Of a stretch of 64,000 bases of DNA, positions 55,660 through 64,000 are shown piece by piece. Source of the DNA: Lichenicola sp964247755 (lineage in GTDB: Bacteria > Pseudomonadota > Alphaproteobacteria > Acetobacterales > Acetobacteraceae). Under the pieces are notes generated by a model that saw only the letters and a list, made by a program, of their open reading frames with translations, searched no databases and had not been told where the DNA came from. The stretch's first letter is position 1. Each line of letters begins with the position of its first letter. The DNA lies in contig CAXTVX010000002.1 of assembly GCA_964247755.1 (NCBI GenBank), positions 109,743-173,742 of the forward strand, read 5' to 3'. The position numbers and the translations under genes are program-made.

Positions 55660-55688
55660 GGCGCACGATATTGCTCTAACCAGTCCGG

Positions 55689-56426
55689 ATGAAGCGCACC
55701 CGTCCCGTGATCGGCGTCACCCTCGACAGCGAGGCGGGGGGCAGGGCGGGATCGGCGTCCTATTCGGCCTATCCGTGGTACGCGCTGCGGGCGAACTACA
55801 TGGCCAGCCTGGCCGAGGCCGGCGCCTTGCCGGTGGCGCTGCCGCACCACGCGTTCCTGGCCGGCGAGATGCTGGACGCGATCGACGCGCTGGTGGTGAC
55901 CGGCGGGGCGTTCGACGTCGATCCCGTGCTCTACGGCGACGGCGAGCGGCACGACACGGTGGTGCTGAAGGGTGAGCGGACCGCGGCCGAGCTGGCGCTG
56001 CTGCGGGGCGCGCTGGCGCGCGACATGCCGGTGCTGGGCATCTGCGGCGGGGAGCAGCTGCTGGCGGTGGCACTCGGCGGCACGCTGATCCAGCACATTC
56101 CCGACAGCGTCGCGGATGGGCTCGCGCACGAGCAGCCGAACCCGCGGCACGAGCCCGGCCATGCGGTGCGGATCGAGCCCGGCACGCTGCTGGCGCGCAT
56201 CGTGGGCACCGGGGAGATGCGGGTGAACTCCTCGCACCACCAGGCGGTGCGCGATCCGGGTCGGGGGCGGGTCAACGCCTGGGCGCCGGACGGGGTGATC
56301 GAGGGGATCGAGGACCCGGAGCGTGCCTTCTGCCTCGGGCTGCAATGGCACCCGGAATTCGCGATCGATCCCGGCGACCGGAAGGTGTTCGCAGCGCTGG
56401 TCTCGGCCGCCGCGAGCCGGCCGTGA
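55689..56426 (+). CDS. Gamma-glutamyl-gamma-aminobutyrate hydrolase-like class I amidotransferase (PuuD-like)
   Basis: 245 residues, peptidase C26 fold. Nucleophile C119 in LGICGGEQLLAVALGG, H/E dyad in GLQWHPEF, and the family-specific N-terminal RPVIGVTLDSE plus YALRANYMASLAEAGALPVALP. PuuD removes the glutamyl group in putrescine breakdown, but no other puu genes are nearby, so the substrate may differ. The stop overlaps the rluB start (GTGA). A leader of under 30 bp separates it from tadA. Confidence 0.88.
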   Translation: MKRTRPVIGVTLDSEAGGRAGSASYSAYPWYALRANYMASLAEAGALPVALPHHAFLAGEMLDAIDALVVTGGAFDVDPVLYGDGERHDTVVLKGERTAAELALLRGALARDMPVLGICGGEQLLAVALGGTLIQHIPDSVADGLAHEQPNPRHEPGHAVRIEPGTLLARIVGTGEMRVNSSHHQAVRDPGRGRVNAWAPDGVIEGIEDPERAFCLGLQWHPEFAIDPGDRKVFAALVSAAASRP

Positions 56427-57172
56427 GCGACGAAGCGCCGCCGGAGCCTGACGCCGAACGCGGCGAGCGGATCGCCAAGTGGCTGGCGCGCGCCGGCGTC
56501 GCCAGCCGGCGCGACGCGGAGAAGCTGCTGGCGGAGGGCAGGATCCGGCTGAACAACCGGGCGGTGACGCATCCGGCGACCTTCGTGCAGCCGGGCGACA
56601 CGGTGCAGGTGTCCGGCCGCGTGGTGGACGCGCCGGACCGGACCCGGCTGTGGCGCTACCACAAGCCGGATGGGCTGGTGACGACGCACAAGGATCCGGA
56701 GGGCCGCCCCACCGTGTTCGCCGCCCTGCCGCCGGGGCTGCCGCGCGTGGTGTCGGTGGGCCGGCTCGACCTCAACAGCGAGGGGCTGCTGCTGCTGACC
56801 AACGACGGCGCGCTGGCGCGTCAGCTCGAGCTGCCCTCGAACGGCTGGATCCGCCGCTACCGGGTGCGTGTGTTCGGCACGGTGGACGAGCGGCAGCTGG
56901 CCGAGCTGGCGCGCGGCCCGGTGGTGGAGGGCGTGCGCTATGGCCCGATCGAGGCCGCGCTCGACAGCCGCAAGGGCGACAACGCCTGGATCACCGTGGC
57001 GCTGCGCGAGGGCCGCAACCGGGAGATACGCCGGGTGATGACCAGCCTCGGGTTCCATGTCAGCCGGCTGATCCGCACCTCCTACGGCCCGTTCCAGCTC
57101 AGCGAGCTGCGCCGCACCGAGCTGGAGGAGGTTACCGGCAAGGTCCTGCGCGAGCAGCTGCCCAAGGCATGA
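56423..57172 (+). CDS. rluB: 23S rRNA pseudouridine synthase, RluB/RsuA family
   Basis: 249 residues. N-terminal S4 RNA-binding domain (ERIAKWLARAGVASRRDAEKLLAEGRIRLN), then RsuA-type catalytic core with the Asp in GRLDLNSEGLLLLTNDG (D116) and REGRNREIRRVM. Length and S4 domain favour RluB (U2605) over RsuA or RluE. GTG 56423 overlaps the previous stop, so translation is coupled. It is followed by rsmD, another ribosomal RNA modifier. Confidence 0.9.
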   Translation: MSDEAPPEPDAERGERIAKWLARAGVASRRDAEKLLAEGRIRLNNRAVTHPATFVQPGDTVQVSGRVVDAPDRTRLWRYHKPDGLVTTHKDPEGRPTVFAALPPGLPRVVSVGRLDLNSEGLLLLTNDGALARQLELPSNGWIRRYRVRVFGTVDERQLAELARGPVVEGVRYGPIEAALDSRKGDNAWITVALREGRNREIRRVMTSLGFHVSRLIRTSYGPFQLSELRRTELEEVTGKVLREQLPKA

Positions 57173-57182
57173 GCCCCACGGC

Positions 57183-57779
57183 ATGAGCCGGGCCGTCCGC
57201 GGTGGCTCGGGCATGCGGATCGTCGCCGGCACGCTGCGCGGCCGCGTCCTGTCGGTTCCTGCCAACGCCGTGACCCGCCCCACCGCGGACCGGGTGCGCC
57301 AGGCGCTGTTCGACATGCTGGCGCACGCGCCGTGGCGCGGCGACGCGCTGGAGGGCGGGGTGGTCGACGCGTTCGCCGGCACCGGCGCGCTCGGGCTGGA
57401 AGCGTTGTCGCGCGGTGCCTTGCGCGCCGTGTTCCTGGAGCGCGACCGCGCCGCCCTGGCCTGCATCTGCGCCAACATCGCCGCCTGCCGGGTGACCTCG
57501 CAGGCCCTGGCCCTCGGCGGCGACGCGCTGCGTCCGCCGCTGCCGCGTCCCGGCTGGGGCGGCGCCGGGCTGGTGTTCCTCGACCCGCCCTATGGCGGCG
57601 GGCTGGCGGCGCCCGCCCTGTCGGCCCTGGTGGGTTCGGGCTGGGTTGCGCCCGCCGCCCTGGCGGTCGCGGAGGTCGCGGCCGCGGAGCCGGCGCCGAC
57701 CGGCCTGCCGCTGCTGGCCGAGCGCCTGCACGGCGCGGCGCGGCTGTGCGTCTGGCGCCTGGCGGGAGGTGCCGGCTGA
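57183..57779 (+). CDS. rsmD: 16S rRNA (guanine966-N2)-methyltransferase RsmD
   Basis: 198 residues. MRIVAGTLRGRVLSVP, TRPTADRVRQALFDML, SAM motif VVDAFAGTGALGLEALSRG, and the amino-methyltransferase motif LVFLDPPYGGG are all RsmD hallmarks. The ATG at 57183 is used here; an internal ATG (57213, MRIVAG) is the usual family start, and neither has a strong ribosome-binding site. It lies 10 bp after rluB. Confidence 0.93.
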   Translation: MSRAVRGGSGMRIVAGTLRGRVLSVPANAVTRPTADRVRQALFDMLAHAPWRGDALEGGVVDAFAGTGALGLEALSRGALRAVFLERDRAALACICANIAACRVTSQALALGGDALRPPLPRPGWGGAGLVFLDPPYGGGLAAPALSALVGSGWVAPAALAVAEVAAAEPAPTGLPLLAERLHGAARLCVWRLAGGAG

Positions 57780-57920
57780 CCCCGCGGCCGCCCCGGCGCG
57801 CCGCGACGGTCGGTGCGATGCCGGAATCGTTGCGGCCTCGGCGGTCCGGTCCGGCCTATGCTGTTGCGTCCGCACCACGCCGCCGGGGGCCTGCATGATG
57901 ACGTCGACGGGGACCGGCCG

Positions 57921-59861
57921 ATGACGGCGATGCCGGACGAGACCGTCCTGTTCGATGACCCGCTGGTCACGATCGACGGCAGCTTCCATGTCCGCATCGG
58001 CGGCGGAACGGTGCCCCTGCTGCTTGGCGACCTGCCGGTGCGCGCGTTCGTGCCGGGCTGGCGGGCCGACGCGCTGTTCACCGGCTTCGCGCCCTTGTTC
58101 CTGCTCGAGCTGGTGCACCCGGAGGCCGGCGCACGGGCCACCTGGTTCCTCGACCACCGCATGCAGATGATGGGAGACCAGCCGGCGCACCTGCGCCCGG
58201 ACCTGCTGGCGATGCTGAGGCTGAAGGCGCTGCCGCTGCTCCGGGCGATGATGGACCAGGTGCTGGAGCGGGTGGTCCCGGCGCTGGACGACCGCATGGC
58301 AGGGTTCCTGCGCGTCAACCTGGCGACGAGAACGGCGATCGCCGGTCTCTGCTCCGACCACCTCGTGGTCCCGCCCTTCGTCTGCCAGGTGGATCACCTG
58401 ATGCCGCGCTCTCTGGTCTATCGGAGTGGGCAGGAGGGGCAGGACGGGATGCGCGCGGTCGACGGCGACCAGCTCCGCCACGGCCTGGACGGCCCCTCCT
58501 GGCAGGACCGGATCGCCGGCTGCGTCGCCACCGGATGCCTGGGCTGGCCGAGCCCGGTCGACGGCCACGAGCTGCATGCCCAGGGCAGCGTGGTGCTCGA
58601 CGATTTCCACTTCGCCTACCGCTTCGCCGACGCCCGCAACGGGCTGGTGTTCTTCCTGGTGGTCGCCGACCACCTGTCGCGGATCGCCGGGCTGTGGTTC
58701 CCGTCGCTCGGAGTGATGGCGGCGCAGGGCCAGGCGCAGCACGACCTGGCGCAGCTGCTGGGGCCAAGTCTTCCGCACCGGTTCACGGAGCACACGCTGC
58801 GCTGGGCGGAGGCGCTGGTCCCCTACCTGCGCCGCGGCGCCGCACGGTTCGCCAGCGTCATGCGCGGGCCGCCCGGCCTGCATCTCGGCCACCAGCTGTG
58901 GAACGAGCTGAGCGGCATCGAGCGGATGGTCCGGACCGCGCCCGACTGCCTGCCGGACTGGATCGCGCTCGACGGGGAGCAGGGCGGCGAGCTGTACGGC
59001 CCGATCGACGTGCTGTTCCCCGAGCTGTCCGGCAAGGTCGAGCGCCGCGTCCGCTCGGGCGCGGAGCTGGCCGGGCACGCCTATGCCGACGGGCTGTTCG
59101 TGCTGCGCGTGGCCGACGAGTTCGTGTCGGCAGCACTCCGGCAGCGGATCCTGGCCCGCGTCGACGGCCTGCCGATCACGCAGCGCGTGCGGACCATCCT
59201 GGCGGAGCTGGGGCACCCGCTCGTGATCGTCGTCGGGCTGCGTGTCGAGAACCGCACCCTGAGCGACCTCGCCGGCACCCTGGGCAGGCTGGTCGACTTC
59301 CTGGCCGCGCGCCATCCGGGCCTCGCCGTGGTGTTCGACGGCCACAACACCCGGGGCGAGGGCGAGGCGGTGCCGCTCGGCAGCCATGACGAGGAAGCGG
59401 CGCGCCGCCGTCCGATCGACGTGGAGCGCGAGCTGGTGGCGGACCTGCGCGCCGCTCATGCCGGACAGCCGGTCACGATCCTCGACACCATCGGCGCCGC
59501 GATGTCGACCAGCCTGGCCTGGACCGCGGCCAGCGACGGCTTCGTCTCGATCTGGGGTGCCAGCCTCGCGAAGTACCGCTGGGTCTGCAACGCGCCCGGC
59601 TTCGTGCTGAGCAACCGCACCAACCTGCTGCACCGGGACGCGCTGCACATCTACAGCGCTCCCCGCTTCATGGAGGATCCCACGCCCCTGGTGTTCGTCG
59701 ATCCCGGACTGGTCACCGACGAGCCGGACGCGGTGCGGCTGGTCGACACCGCACCGGGCGATCCCGGGCTGTACAACTTCCGGCTGGACCTCGACGGCCT
59801 CCTGCCCGCGATCGGCCGGTTCGTCGACGGGATCGTCCGCGGCGGGGCGGGACGCGGCTAG
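57921..59861 (+). CDS. Large protein of unknown function, PGW-WFLD family (paralogue B)
   Basis: 646 residues, cytosolic by composition. The N-terminal module has PGW (45-47) and WFLD (75-78) in the same frame as the protein from 48008: FVPGWRADALFTGFAPLFLLEL...ARATWFLD. The middle has HLGHQLWNELSGI. C-terminal motifs GLRVENRTL (about 439-447), VVFDGHN, RRRPIDVEREL and IWGASLAKYRWVCNAPG (about 544-560) align with paralogue A, so the two are clearly homologous over most of their length. GGGGA precedes ATG 57921. It meets the convergent gene C with a 4-bp overlap of stop codons. No function can be assigned; a GT-B-like C-terminal half is a guess. Confidence 0.75.
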   Translation: MTAMPDETVLFDDPLVTIDGSFHVRIGGGTVPLLLGDLPVRAFVPGWRADALFTGFAPLFLLELVHPEAGARATWFLDHRMQMMGDQPAHLRPDLLAMLRLKALPLLRAMMDQVLERVVPALDDRMAGFLRVNLATRTAIAGLCSDHLVVPPFVCQVDHLMPRSLVYRSGQEGQDGMRAVDGDQLRHGLDGPSWQDRIAGCVATGCLGWPSPVDGHELHAQGSVVLDDFHFAYRFADARNGLVFFLVVADHLSRIAGLWFPSLGVMAAQGQAQHDLAQLLGPSLPHRFTEHTLRWAEALVPYLRRGAARFASVMRGPPGLHLGHQLWNELSGIERMVRTAPDCLPDWIALDGEQGGELYGPIDVLFPELSGKVERRVRSGAELAGHAYADGLFVLRVADEFVSAALRQRILARVDGLPITQRVRTILAELGHPLVIVVGLRVENRTLSDLAGTLGRLVDFLAARHPGLAVVFDGHNTRGEGEAVPLGSHDEEAARRRPIDVERELVADLRAAHAGQPVTILDTIGAAMSTSLAWTAASDGFVSIWGASLAKYRWVCNAPGFVLSNRTNLLHRDALHIYSAPRFMEDPTPLVFVDPGLVTDEPDAVRLVDTAPGDPGLYNFRLDLDGLLPAIGRFVDGIVRGGAGRG

Positions 59862-61468
59862 GGCGCCCGCTGCCGCCCGAACGCCCGGAAGGCGTTGCGG
59901 AGCAGCCCGATCCAGTGCTCCGGGTCGAACACCGACGGATCGTTGTCGGCGCCGGGGCCGAGATAGCCGCGCAGGAGGTCGGGGCCGGCCCATTCGACGT
60001 CGCCCGGGCTGCGGCCGGGAGCGCCGGTCGTCACCCAGAGCAGCCTGGCCGGACCATAGCCGCGCAGGATGCGGTGCAGCTCGGCGACCGTCGCAAGGTC
60101 GTCCTCGACGAAGCGGCGGTAGACGAAGATCTTCTCCCCGTCCTCCAGGTCCTCGGTCAGCTTCCTGATCAGGTAGCGGATCTTGGTCTCGTTCTCGGCC
60201 AGCACCGCCTCGTGGGTGATCTCGTTCTCGTGGCGGAACGTGTGGTAGAACAGCCCGTACTCGTGGTCGCGGATCTGGTACTCGGTGCCGGCGAGATAGG
60301 CGACCAGGCTGCCCGGCTCGCCCAGTCCGGCGAAGCGGGACGCGAACAGGCGGTGGAGGTCGCGGACGCCGGCGAACCGGAGCAGGCCCAGCGGCTCGAT
60401 CCCGAAATGGCGCTGGACGTTGCCGAACTGGCAGTTGTCGCCGATCCCCTCGAACCGGGCGAGCAGGTCGCGGTCCTCCGGCAGCGCCGGCGGGGGGCCG
60501 TCCCACCACGACAGGTCCAGCGTCTGCAGGGCAAAGTTCCGCTCCGCGGGCAGCGGGCGGTCGAGGCGCAGGGTGAGCTCCAGCCGGTCCGTGACCACGC
60601 AGTCCGGCGGGATCCAGACGCACAGCGCGGCCTCCTCGTGGCGCCAGCGCGTGTCGATCCGTGCCGAGCCGACCAACCGGCCATCGGCCCAAAGCCACAG
60701 CAGCATGCTGCCCCGGCAGTCGCGCAACGACAGCCGGACCTGGTGGCGGCCCATCGGCACCAGGCCGTCCAGCAGCAGCGTGCTCGACGGGCCGACCGAC
60801 CAGATCCGGCCGTCCTCCAGCGTCCAGCCCTCCCCGACGCACGGGTGGAGCGCGCCGTCCGGCAGGACCGGCTCGATCCGCCTGGCACCGTCGGGGGCGG
60901 CGGACGGGCTGCCGGCCAGCGCCTGCGTCGCGAGCAGCATCAGGCGGACCTGCTCGCCGTCGAGCACCTCGGCCGGCGACGGCAGCAGGGTCTCGAGGGT
61001 CCTGCGCGTCGCCGGGTTCATGATCCGGTAGTCGGCGAGCGCTTCCTCCCGATACGACCCGGGCGGAAGCGCCAGCAGGTCGCGGACGTGGGTGGCCAGC
61101 CATTGGAGCTCGGCCGCCTTGAGGCCCTCATAGACGTTGGCGACCAGCCTGCCGTTCCGGTCCAGGAACCAGTCGGCCACGGTGCCGTCCTCGTGCCTGA
61201 GCTTGAGCCAGGGCACCTGCGGGCAGCCGAGGTAGAGGGCCTCCACGGTCCAGCCCGGCAGAAGCGGCGGCAGCGTCACGCCGTCCGGCTGCCGCAGCGC
61301 GCAGACCCTGTCGCCGCCGAGCGCGAGATGAAGCTCGCCGCCGAGGGTACGGAGCGGAAACATCACCAGCAAGGCGCTGCCGACCGAGTTGACGATCGTC
61401 GGGCCGGATCCGGGTAGCCGTGCGAGCCCGGCCTCGTCGGCCGGAAGGAGACAAGCGTCGGACAGCAC
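59858..61468 (-). CDS. Large protein of unknown function sharing the PGW-WFLD module (protein C)
   Basis: 536 residues from GTG 61468 (AAAGGGG just upstream). The N-terminal part again contains LPGWTVEALYLGCPQVPWLKLRHEDG..ADWFLD (71-103), matching proteins A and B. The C-terminal half differs: RFEGIGDNCQFGNVQRHFGIEPLGLLRFAG (about 338-368), YQIRDHEYGLFYHTFRHENE and KIFVYRRF, a domain I associate with uncharacterised proteins of acetic acid bacteria and relatives. No signal peptide is visible. Convergent with paralogue B, overlapping by the stop codons only; divergent from ftsK, 183 bp apart. Confidence 0.7.
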   Translation of the reverse strand: MLSDACLLPADEAGLARLPGSGPTIVNSVGSALLVMFPLRTLGGELHLALGGDRVCALRQPDGVTLPPLLPGWTVEALYLGCPQVPWLKLRHEDGTVADWFLDRNGRLVANVYEGLKAAELQWLATHVRDLLALPPGSYREEALADYRIMNPATRRTLETLLPSPAEVLDGEQVRLMLLATQALAGSPSAAPDGARRIEPVLPDGALHPCVGEGWTLEDGRIWSVGPSSTLLLDGLVPMGRHQVRLSLRDCRGSMLLWLWADGRLVGSARIDTRWRHEEAALCVWIPPDCVVTDRLELTLRLDRPLPAERNFALQTLDLSWWDGPPPALPEDRDLLARFEGIGDNCQFGNVQRHFGIEPLGLLRFAGVRDLHRLFASRFAGLGEPGSLVAYLAGTEYQIRDHEYGLFYHTFRHENEITHEAVLAENETKIRYLIRKLTEDLEDGEKIFVYRRFVEDDLATVAELHRILRGYGPARLLWVTTGAPGRSPGDVEWAGPDLLRGYLGPGADNDPSVFDPEHWIGLLRNAFRAFGRQRAP

Positions 61469-61651
61469 GATCCCCTTTCCTGCCGTTCGTGACCGGCCGC
61501 CGGTCCACGCAGACCGGTCCAGGCAGAAACGACCCGATGCCGGATCGCGCGGGGAGCGGCGCGGTTCCGGACCGCCCCGCGACGCTTCTTCCGCCGGGCG
61601 CTTCTGGGTTATGCTCCGGGCGATCCGCGAAGGAAGGCTGGAACCGCGCCC

Positions 61652-64000
61652 ATGCACGTCGGCCTACGCAGGCGCCTGATCCCGGAGCGGTTCGCCTCGC
61701 CGCAACTGCAGGCGCTGATGCGCCGTCGGCTGGCCGAGCTCGGCGGCCTGCTGCTGGCCGGTGTGGCGGTCGCCATGCTGGTGGCGCTCGTCACCTACAA
61801 CCCCCGCGACCCGTCACCCGACACCTCGACGTCGGCCTCGAGGCCGATGAGCAACCTGGCCGGATCGGTCGGCGCCGCCTATGCCGACCTGATGCTGCAG
61901 TTCTTCGGCCTGGCTGGCGCCCTGCCGGTGCTGGCGCTGCTGGCCTGGGCCTGGCGCATCGCATCCCGCGGCGGACTGGGCAGCCTGACGGTGCGGCTGG
62001 TGTCGCTGCTGTGCGCCCTTCCGGTGGCGGCCGCGGTGCTGGCCGGCCTGCCCCTGCTGCTGGGTCCGTCGCTGCTGGGACACGACGCGCAGGCGGCATC
62101 CCGGCCCGGCTGGCCGGGTGCTGCCGGGCCGGGCGGTGCCGTGGGCGTGACCCTGGCGGAGACGGTGATCGCGGCCGGACACGGCGTGCTCGGTCCGGTG
62201 GGCGGGATCGCGATCTGGCTCCTGGCGCTGCTGCTCGCCCTGGCGCTGGTGCCGCTCTGCCTCGGCCTGTCGACCGGCGAATGGCGCGCGATGGGACGCG
62301 GCGCGCGCCGAACTGCGCGCTACGGCATGACGCGTGGCCGCCTGGCTGCTCCCGCGAGAGCCGGCGCCGGCTTCGACGAGGACGAGGAGGAGTTCGACCA
62401 CGTGCTGCCGGGCGAATCCCCGTTCTCGGCGACGCTTCGCGCGGCCGGCCGCTCCCTGCACCGCGCAGACCCGGCCACCCCTCCCGTCGTGGCGCCCGAG
62501 CGCCGCGAGCCGAGCCTGCGCGGCAAGCGGCCGGAGGCCGAGCCGGTGCGGGCCGCACTCGGCAACAGCGGCTGGGTGTTGCCGCCGAGCGCCACCGAGG
62601 AGCCGGACGACCTGCCGGTGCTGCCGCTGCGGTCCCGCAGCGCCTTGAAGGCGTCGCGCAGCACCCCGTCGGAACAGCCGCCGATCCCGCTCGGCGCACC
62701 GGCCGCCGCCGCGCAGTCCGACGGGCCGCCTGCGGTGGCGCGCGAGGCCCGTCCGGGCAGCATGCGGTCGATCGCCCGCCTGCTCGGCGGTCGGCCGGAG
62801 GCGCCGGACGCACGGACCGGGACCCCCTCGCCCGCGCCGCGTCAGGCAGCAGCACCCGGCCCGGCGACGCGTCCGGCAGCTCCGGCCGCATCGGCACCCT
62901 CGCCCGGGCAGTGGCGGCTGCCGCCGTTGTCGCTGTTGAAGCCGGCGCCGTCCCGCTCCGACGTCGGACCGTCGAGGGACAGCCTGCAGGCCAATGCGCG
63001 GCTGCTGGAAACGGTGCTGTCGGATTACGGCGTGCAGGGCGCGATCGGCGACATCCACGCCGGCCCGGTGGTCACGCTCTACGAGCTGGAGCCGGCACCC
63101 GGCATCCGCTCGGCCCGGGTGATCGGGCTCGCCGACGACATCGCCCGCTCGCTCTCGGTCACCGCGGTGCGGATCGCCACCGTTCCCGGTCGCAACGTGA
63201 TCGGCATCGAGGTGCCGAACGTCCGGCGGGAAACGGTGTACTTCTCCGAGCTGCTCGACAGCGACGCCTGGATCGAGCACCCGGCGCGGCTGTGCCTGGC
63301 GCTCGGCAAGGACATCTCCGGGGCGCCGGTCTATGCCGACCTGGCGCGGATGCCGCACCTGCTGATCGCCGGCACCACCGGCTCGGGCAAGTCGGTCGGC
63401 ATCAACTCGATGATCCTGAGCCTGCTCTACCGGCTGAGCCCGGAGGAATGCCGGCTGATCATGATCGATCCGAAGATGCTGGAGCTGTCGATCTATGACG
63501 GCATCCCGCACCTGATGGCGCCGGTGGTGACCGACCCGGCCAAGGCGGTGACGGCGCTGAAGTGGACCGTGCGCGAGATGGAGCGGCGCTACCGCGGCAT
63601 GAGCCAGCTCGGGGTGCGCAACATCAACGGCTACAACGAGCGGGTCGCCGCGGCGCGCGCCTCGGGCGAGACCATGACGCGCAAGGTGCAGACCGGCTTC
63701 GATCCCGAGACCGGCCGGCCGATCTTCGAGGAGCAGAGCCTGTCGCTGGAGAACCTGCCCTTCATCGTGGTGGTGATCGACGAGATGGCCGACCTGATGA
63801 TGGTGGCCGGCAAGGAGATCGAGACCACGGTGCAGCGCCTGGCGCAGATGGCGCGCGCCGCCGGCATCCACGTGATCATGGCGACGCAGCGGCCGTCGGT
63901 GGACGTTATCACCGGCACCATTAAGGCCAACTTCCCGACCCGGATCTCGTTCCAGGTGATCTCCAAGTTCGACAGCCGCACCATCCTGGGCGAGCAGGGC
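61652..64000 (+). CDS. ftsK: DNA translocase FtsK, C terminus cut off by the window edge
   Basis: 783 codons visible. N-terminal membrane domain with four hydrophobic helices (LLLAGVAVAMLVALVTY; AYADLMLQFFGLAGALPVLALLAWAWR; LVSLLCALPVAAAVLAGLPLLLG; GPVGGIAIWLLALLLALALVPLCLGL), a Pro/Ala-rich linker (about 225-440), then the alpha/beta motor: LLETVLSDYGVQGAIGDIHAGPVVTLYELEPAPG, Walker A GTTGSGKS (574-581), IMIDPKMLELSIYDGIPHL, Walker B FIVVVIDEMADLMM (about 702-715), and ATQRPSVDVITGTIKANFPTRISFQV. The gamma domain is beyond the window. It coordinates division with chromosome dimer resolution. ATG 61652 follows AAGGAAGGCTGG at some distance. Confidence 0.95.
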   Translation, partial: MHVGLRRRLIPERFASPQLQALMRRRLAELGGLLLAGVAVAMLVALVTYNPRDPSPDTSTSASRPMSNLAGSVGAAYADLMLQFFGLAGALPVLALLAWAWRIASRGGLGSLTVRLVSLLCALPVAAAVLAGLPLLLGPSLLGHDAQAASRPGWPGAAGPGGAVGVTLAETVIAAGHGVLGPVGGIAIWLLALLLALALVPLCLGLSTGEWRAMGRGARRTARYGMTRGRLAAPARAGAGFDEDEEEFDHVLPGESPFSATLRAAGRSLHRADPATPPVVAPERREPSLRGKRPEAEPVRAALGNSGWVLPPSATEEPDDLPVLPLRSRSALKASRSTPSEQPPIPLGAPAAAAQSDGPPAVAREARPGSMRSIARLLGGRPEAPDARTGTPSPAPRQAAAPGPATRPAAPAASAPSPGQWRLPPLSLLKPAPSRSDVGPSRDSLQANARLLETVLSDYGVQGAIGDIHAGPVVTLYELEPAPGIRSARVIGLADDIARSLSVTAVRIATVPGRNVIGIEVPNVRRETVYFSELLDSDAWIEHPARLCLALGKDISGAPVYADLARMPHLLIAGTTGSGKSVGINSMILSLLYRLSPEECRLIMIDPKMLELSIYDGIPHLMAPVVTDPAKAVTALKWTVREMERRYRGMSQLGVRNINGYNERVAAARASGETMTRKVQTGFDPETGRPIFEEQSLSLENLPFIVVVIDEMADLMMVAGKEIETTVQRLAQMARAAGIHVIMATQRPSVDVITGTIKANFPTRISFQVISKFDSRTILGEQG

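Noticed and set aside
57132..61103. A 1323-codon open frame on the minus strand across rluB/rsmD/B
   Set aside because: It is antisense to rsmD and gene B and partly out of frame with gene C; low-complexity Arg/Gln/Ala composition typical of high-GC shadow frames and no domain signatures.

Overview
The window is high-GC (about 70 percent) bacterial chromosome, densely packed, with strong G/C third-position bias, many GTG and some TTG starts, and frequent ATGA or GTGA gene overlaps. Gene content and order (ruvA-ruvB-ybgC-tolQRAB-pal-cpoB-tilS-ftsH, folP-glmM-thiD, grpE/dnaK/dnaJ beside dapB and metK, a ChvI/ChvG-type two-component pair) point to an alphaproteobacterium, most likely Acetobacteraceae (Rhodospirillales). 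Nearly everything is housekeeping. I saw no rRNA, tRNA, CRISPR array, transposase or prophage.

Left part (1-16226): almost entirely minus-strand. Read in the direction of transcription it carries Holliday-junction helicase genes ruvAB, the thioesterase gene ybgC, the Tol-Pal envelope system, tilS (tRNA-Ile lysidine synthetase) and ftsH. After one inverted old-yellow-enzyme gene come folP, glmM, thiD and the start of a lipoprotein gene. The ybgC-tolQ junction is interrupted by a lower-GC gene for a four-helix membrane protein and a decayed copy of ybgC sequence. The C-terminal end of tolA is also unusually AT-rich.

Middle part (16227-38410): a 514-bp non-coding stretch with a strong inverted repeat and a possible 15-codon leader, a secreted protein of unknown function, p-aminobenzoate synthesis (pabB-pabC), a DUF3311 plus sodium:solute symporter pair, an AIM24-family protein, small conserved proteins, trmB, metK, dapB, the DnaJ/DnaK/GrpE chaperones, a divergent two-component system, an AI-2E family permease, a Spy/CpxP-like protein, pyrrolidone-carboxylate peptidase and a methyltransferase.

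Right part (38411-64000): a phage-shock module (pspA-pspB-pspC plus a GIN-domain protein, with divergent pspF and a sigma-54 promoter), periplasmic msrB-msrA, a two-gene locus encoding an apparent HEPN plus MbcA/ParS/Xre-antitoxin fusion, a DoxX-type membrane protein preceded by a coupled 23-residue peptide, metabolic and stress genes (aminotransferase, dienelactone hydrolase, OsmC, GST, sugar porter, TauE, DegP), tadA, a class I glutamine amidotransferase, rluB, rsmD and the first 783 codons of ftsK.

The most interesting unexplained content is a set of three large proteins (genes at 48008, 57921 and 59858). They share an N-terminal 'PGW...W(F/Y)LD' module, joined to one C-terminal architecture in two of them and a different one in the third. 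The putative HEPN-MbcA locus and the remodelled ybgC-tolQ junction come next.
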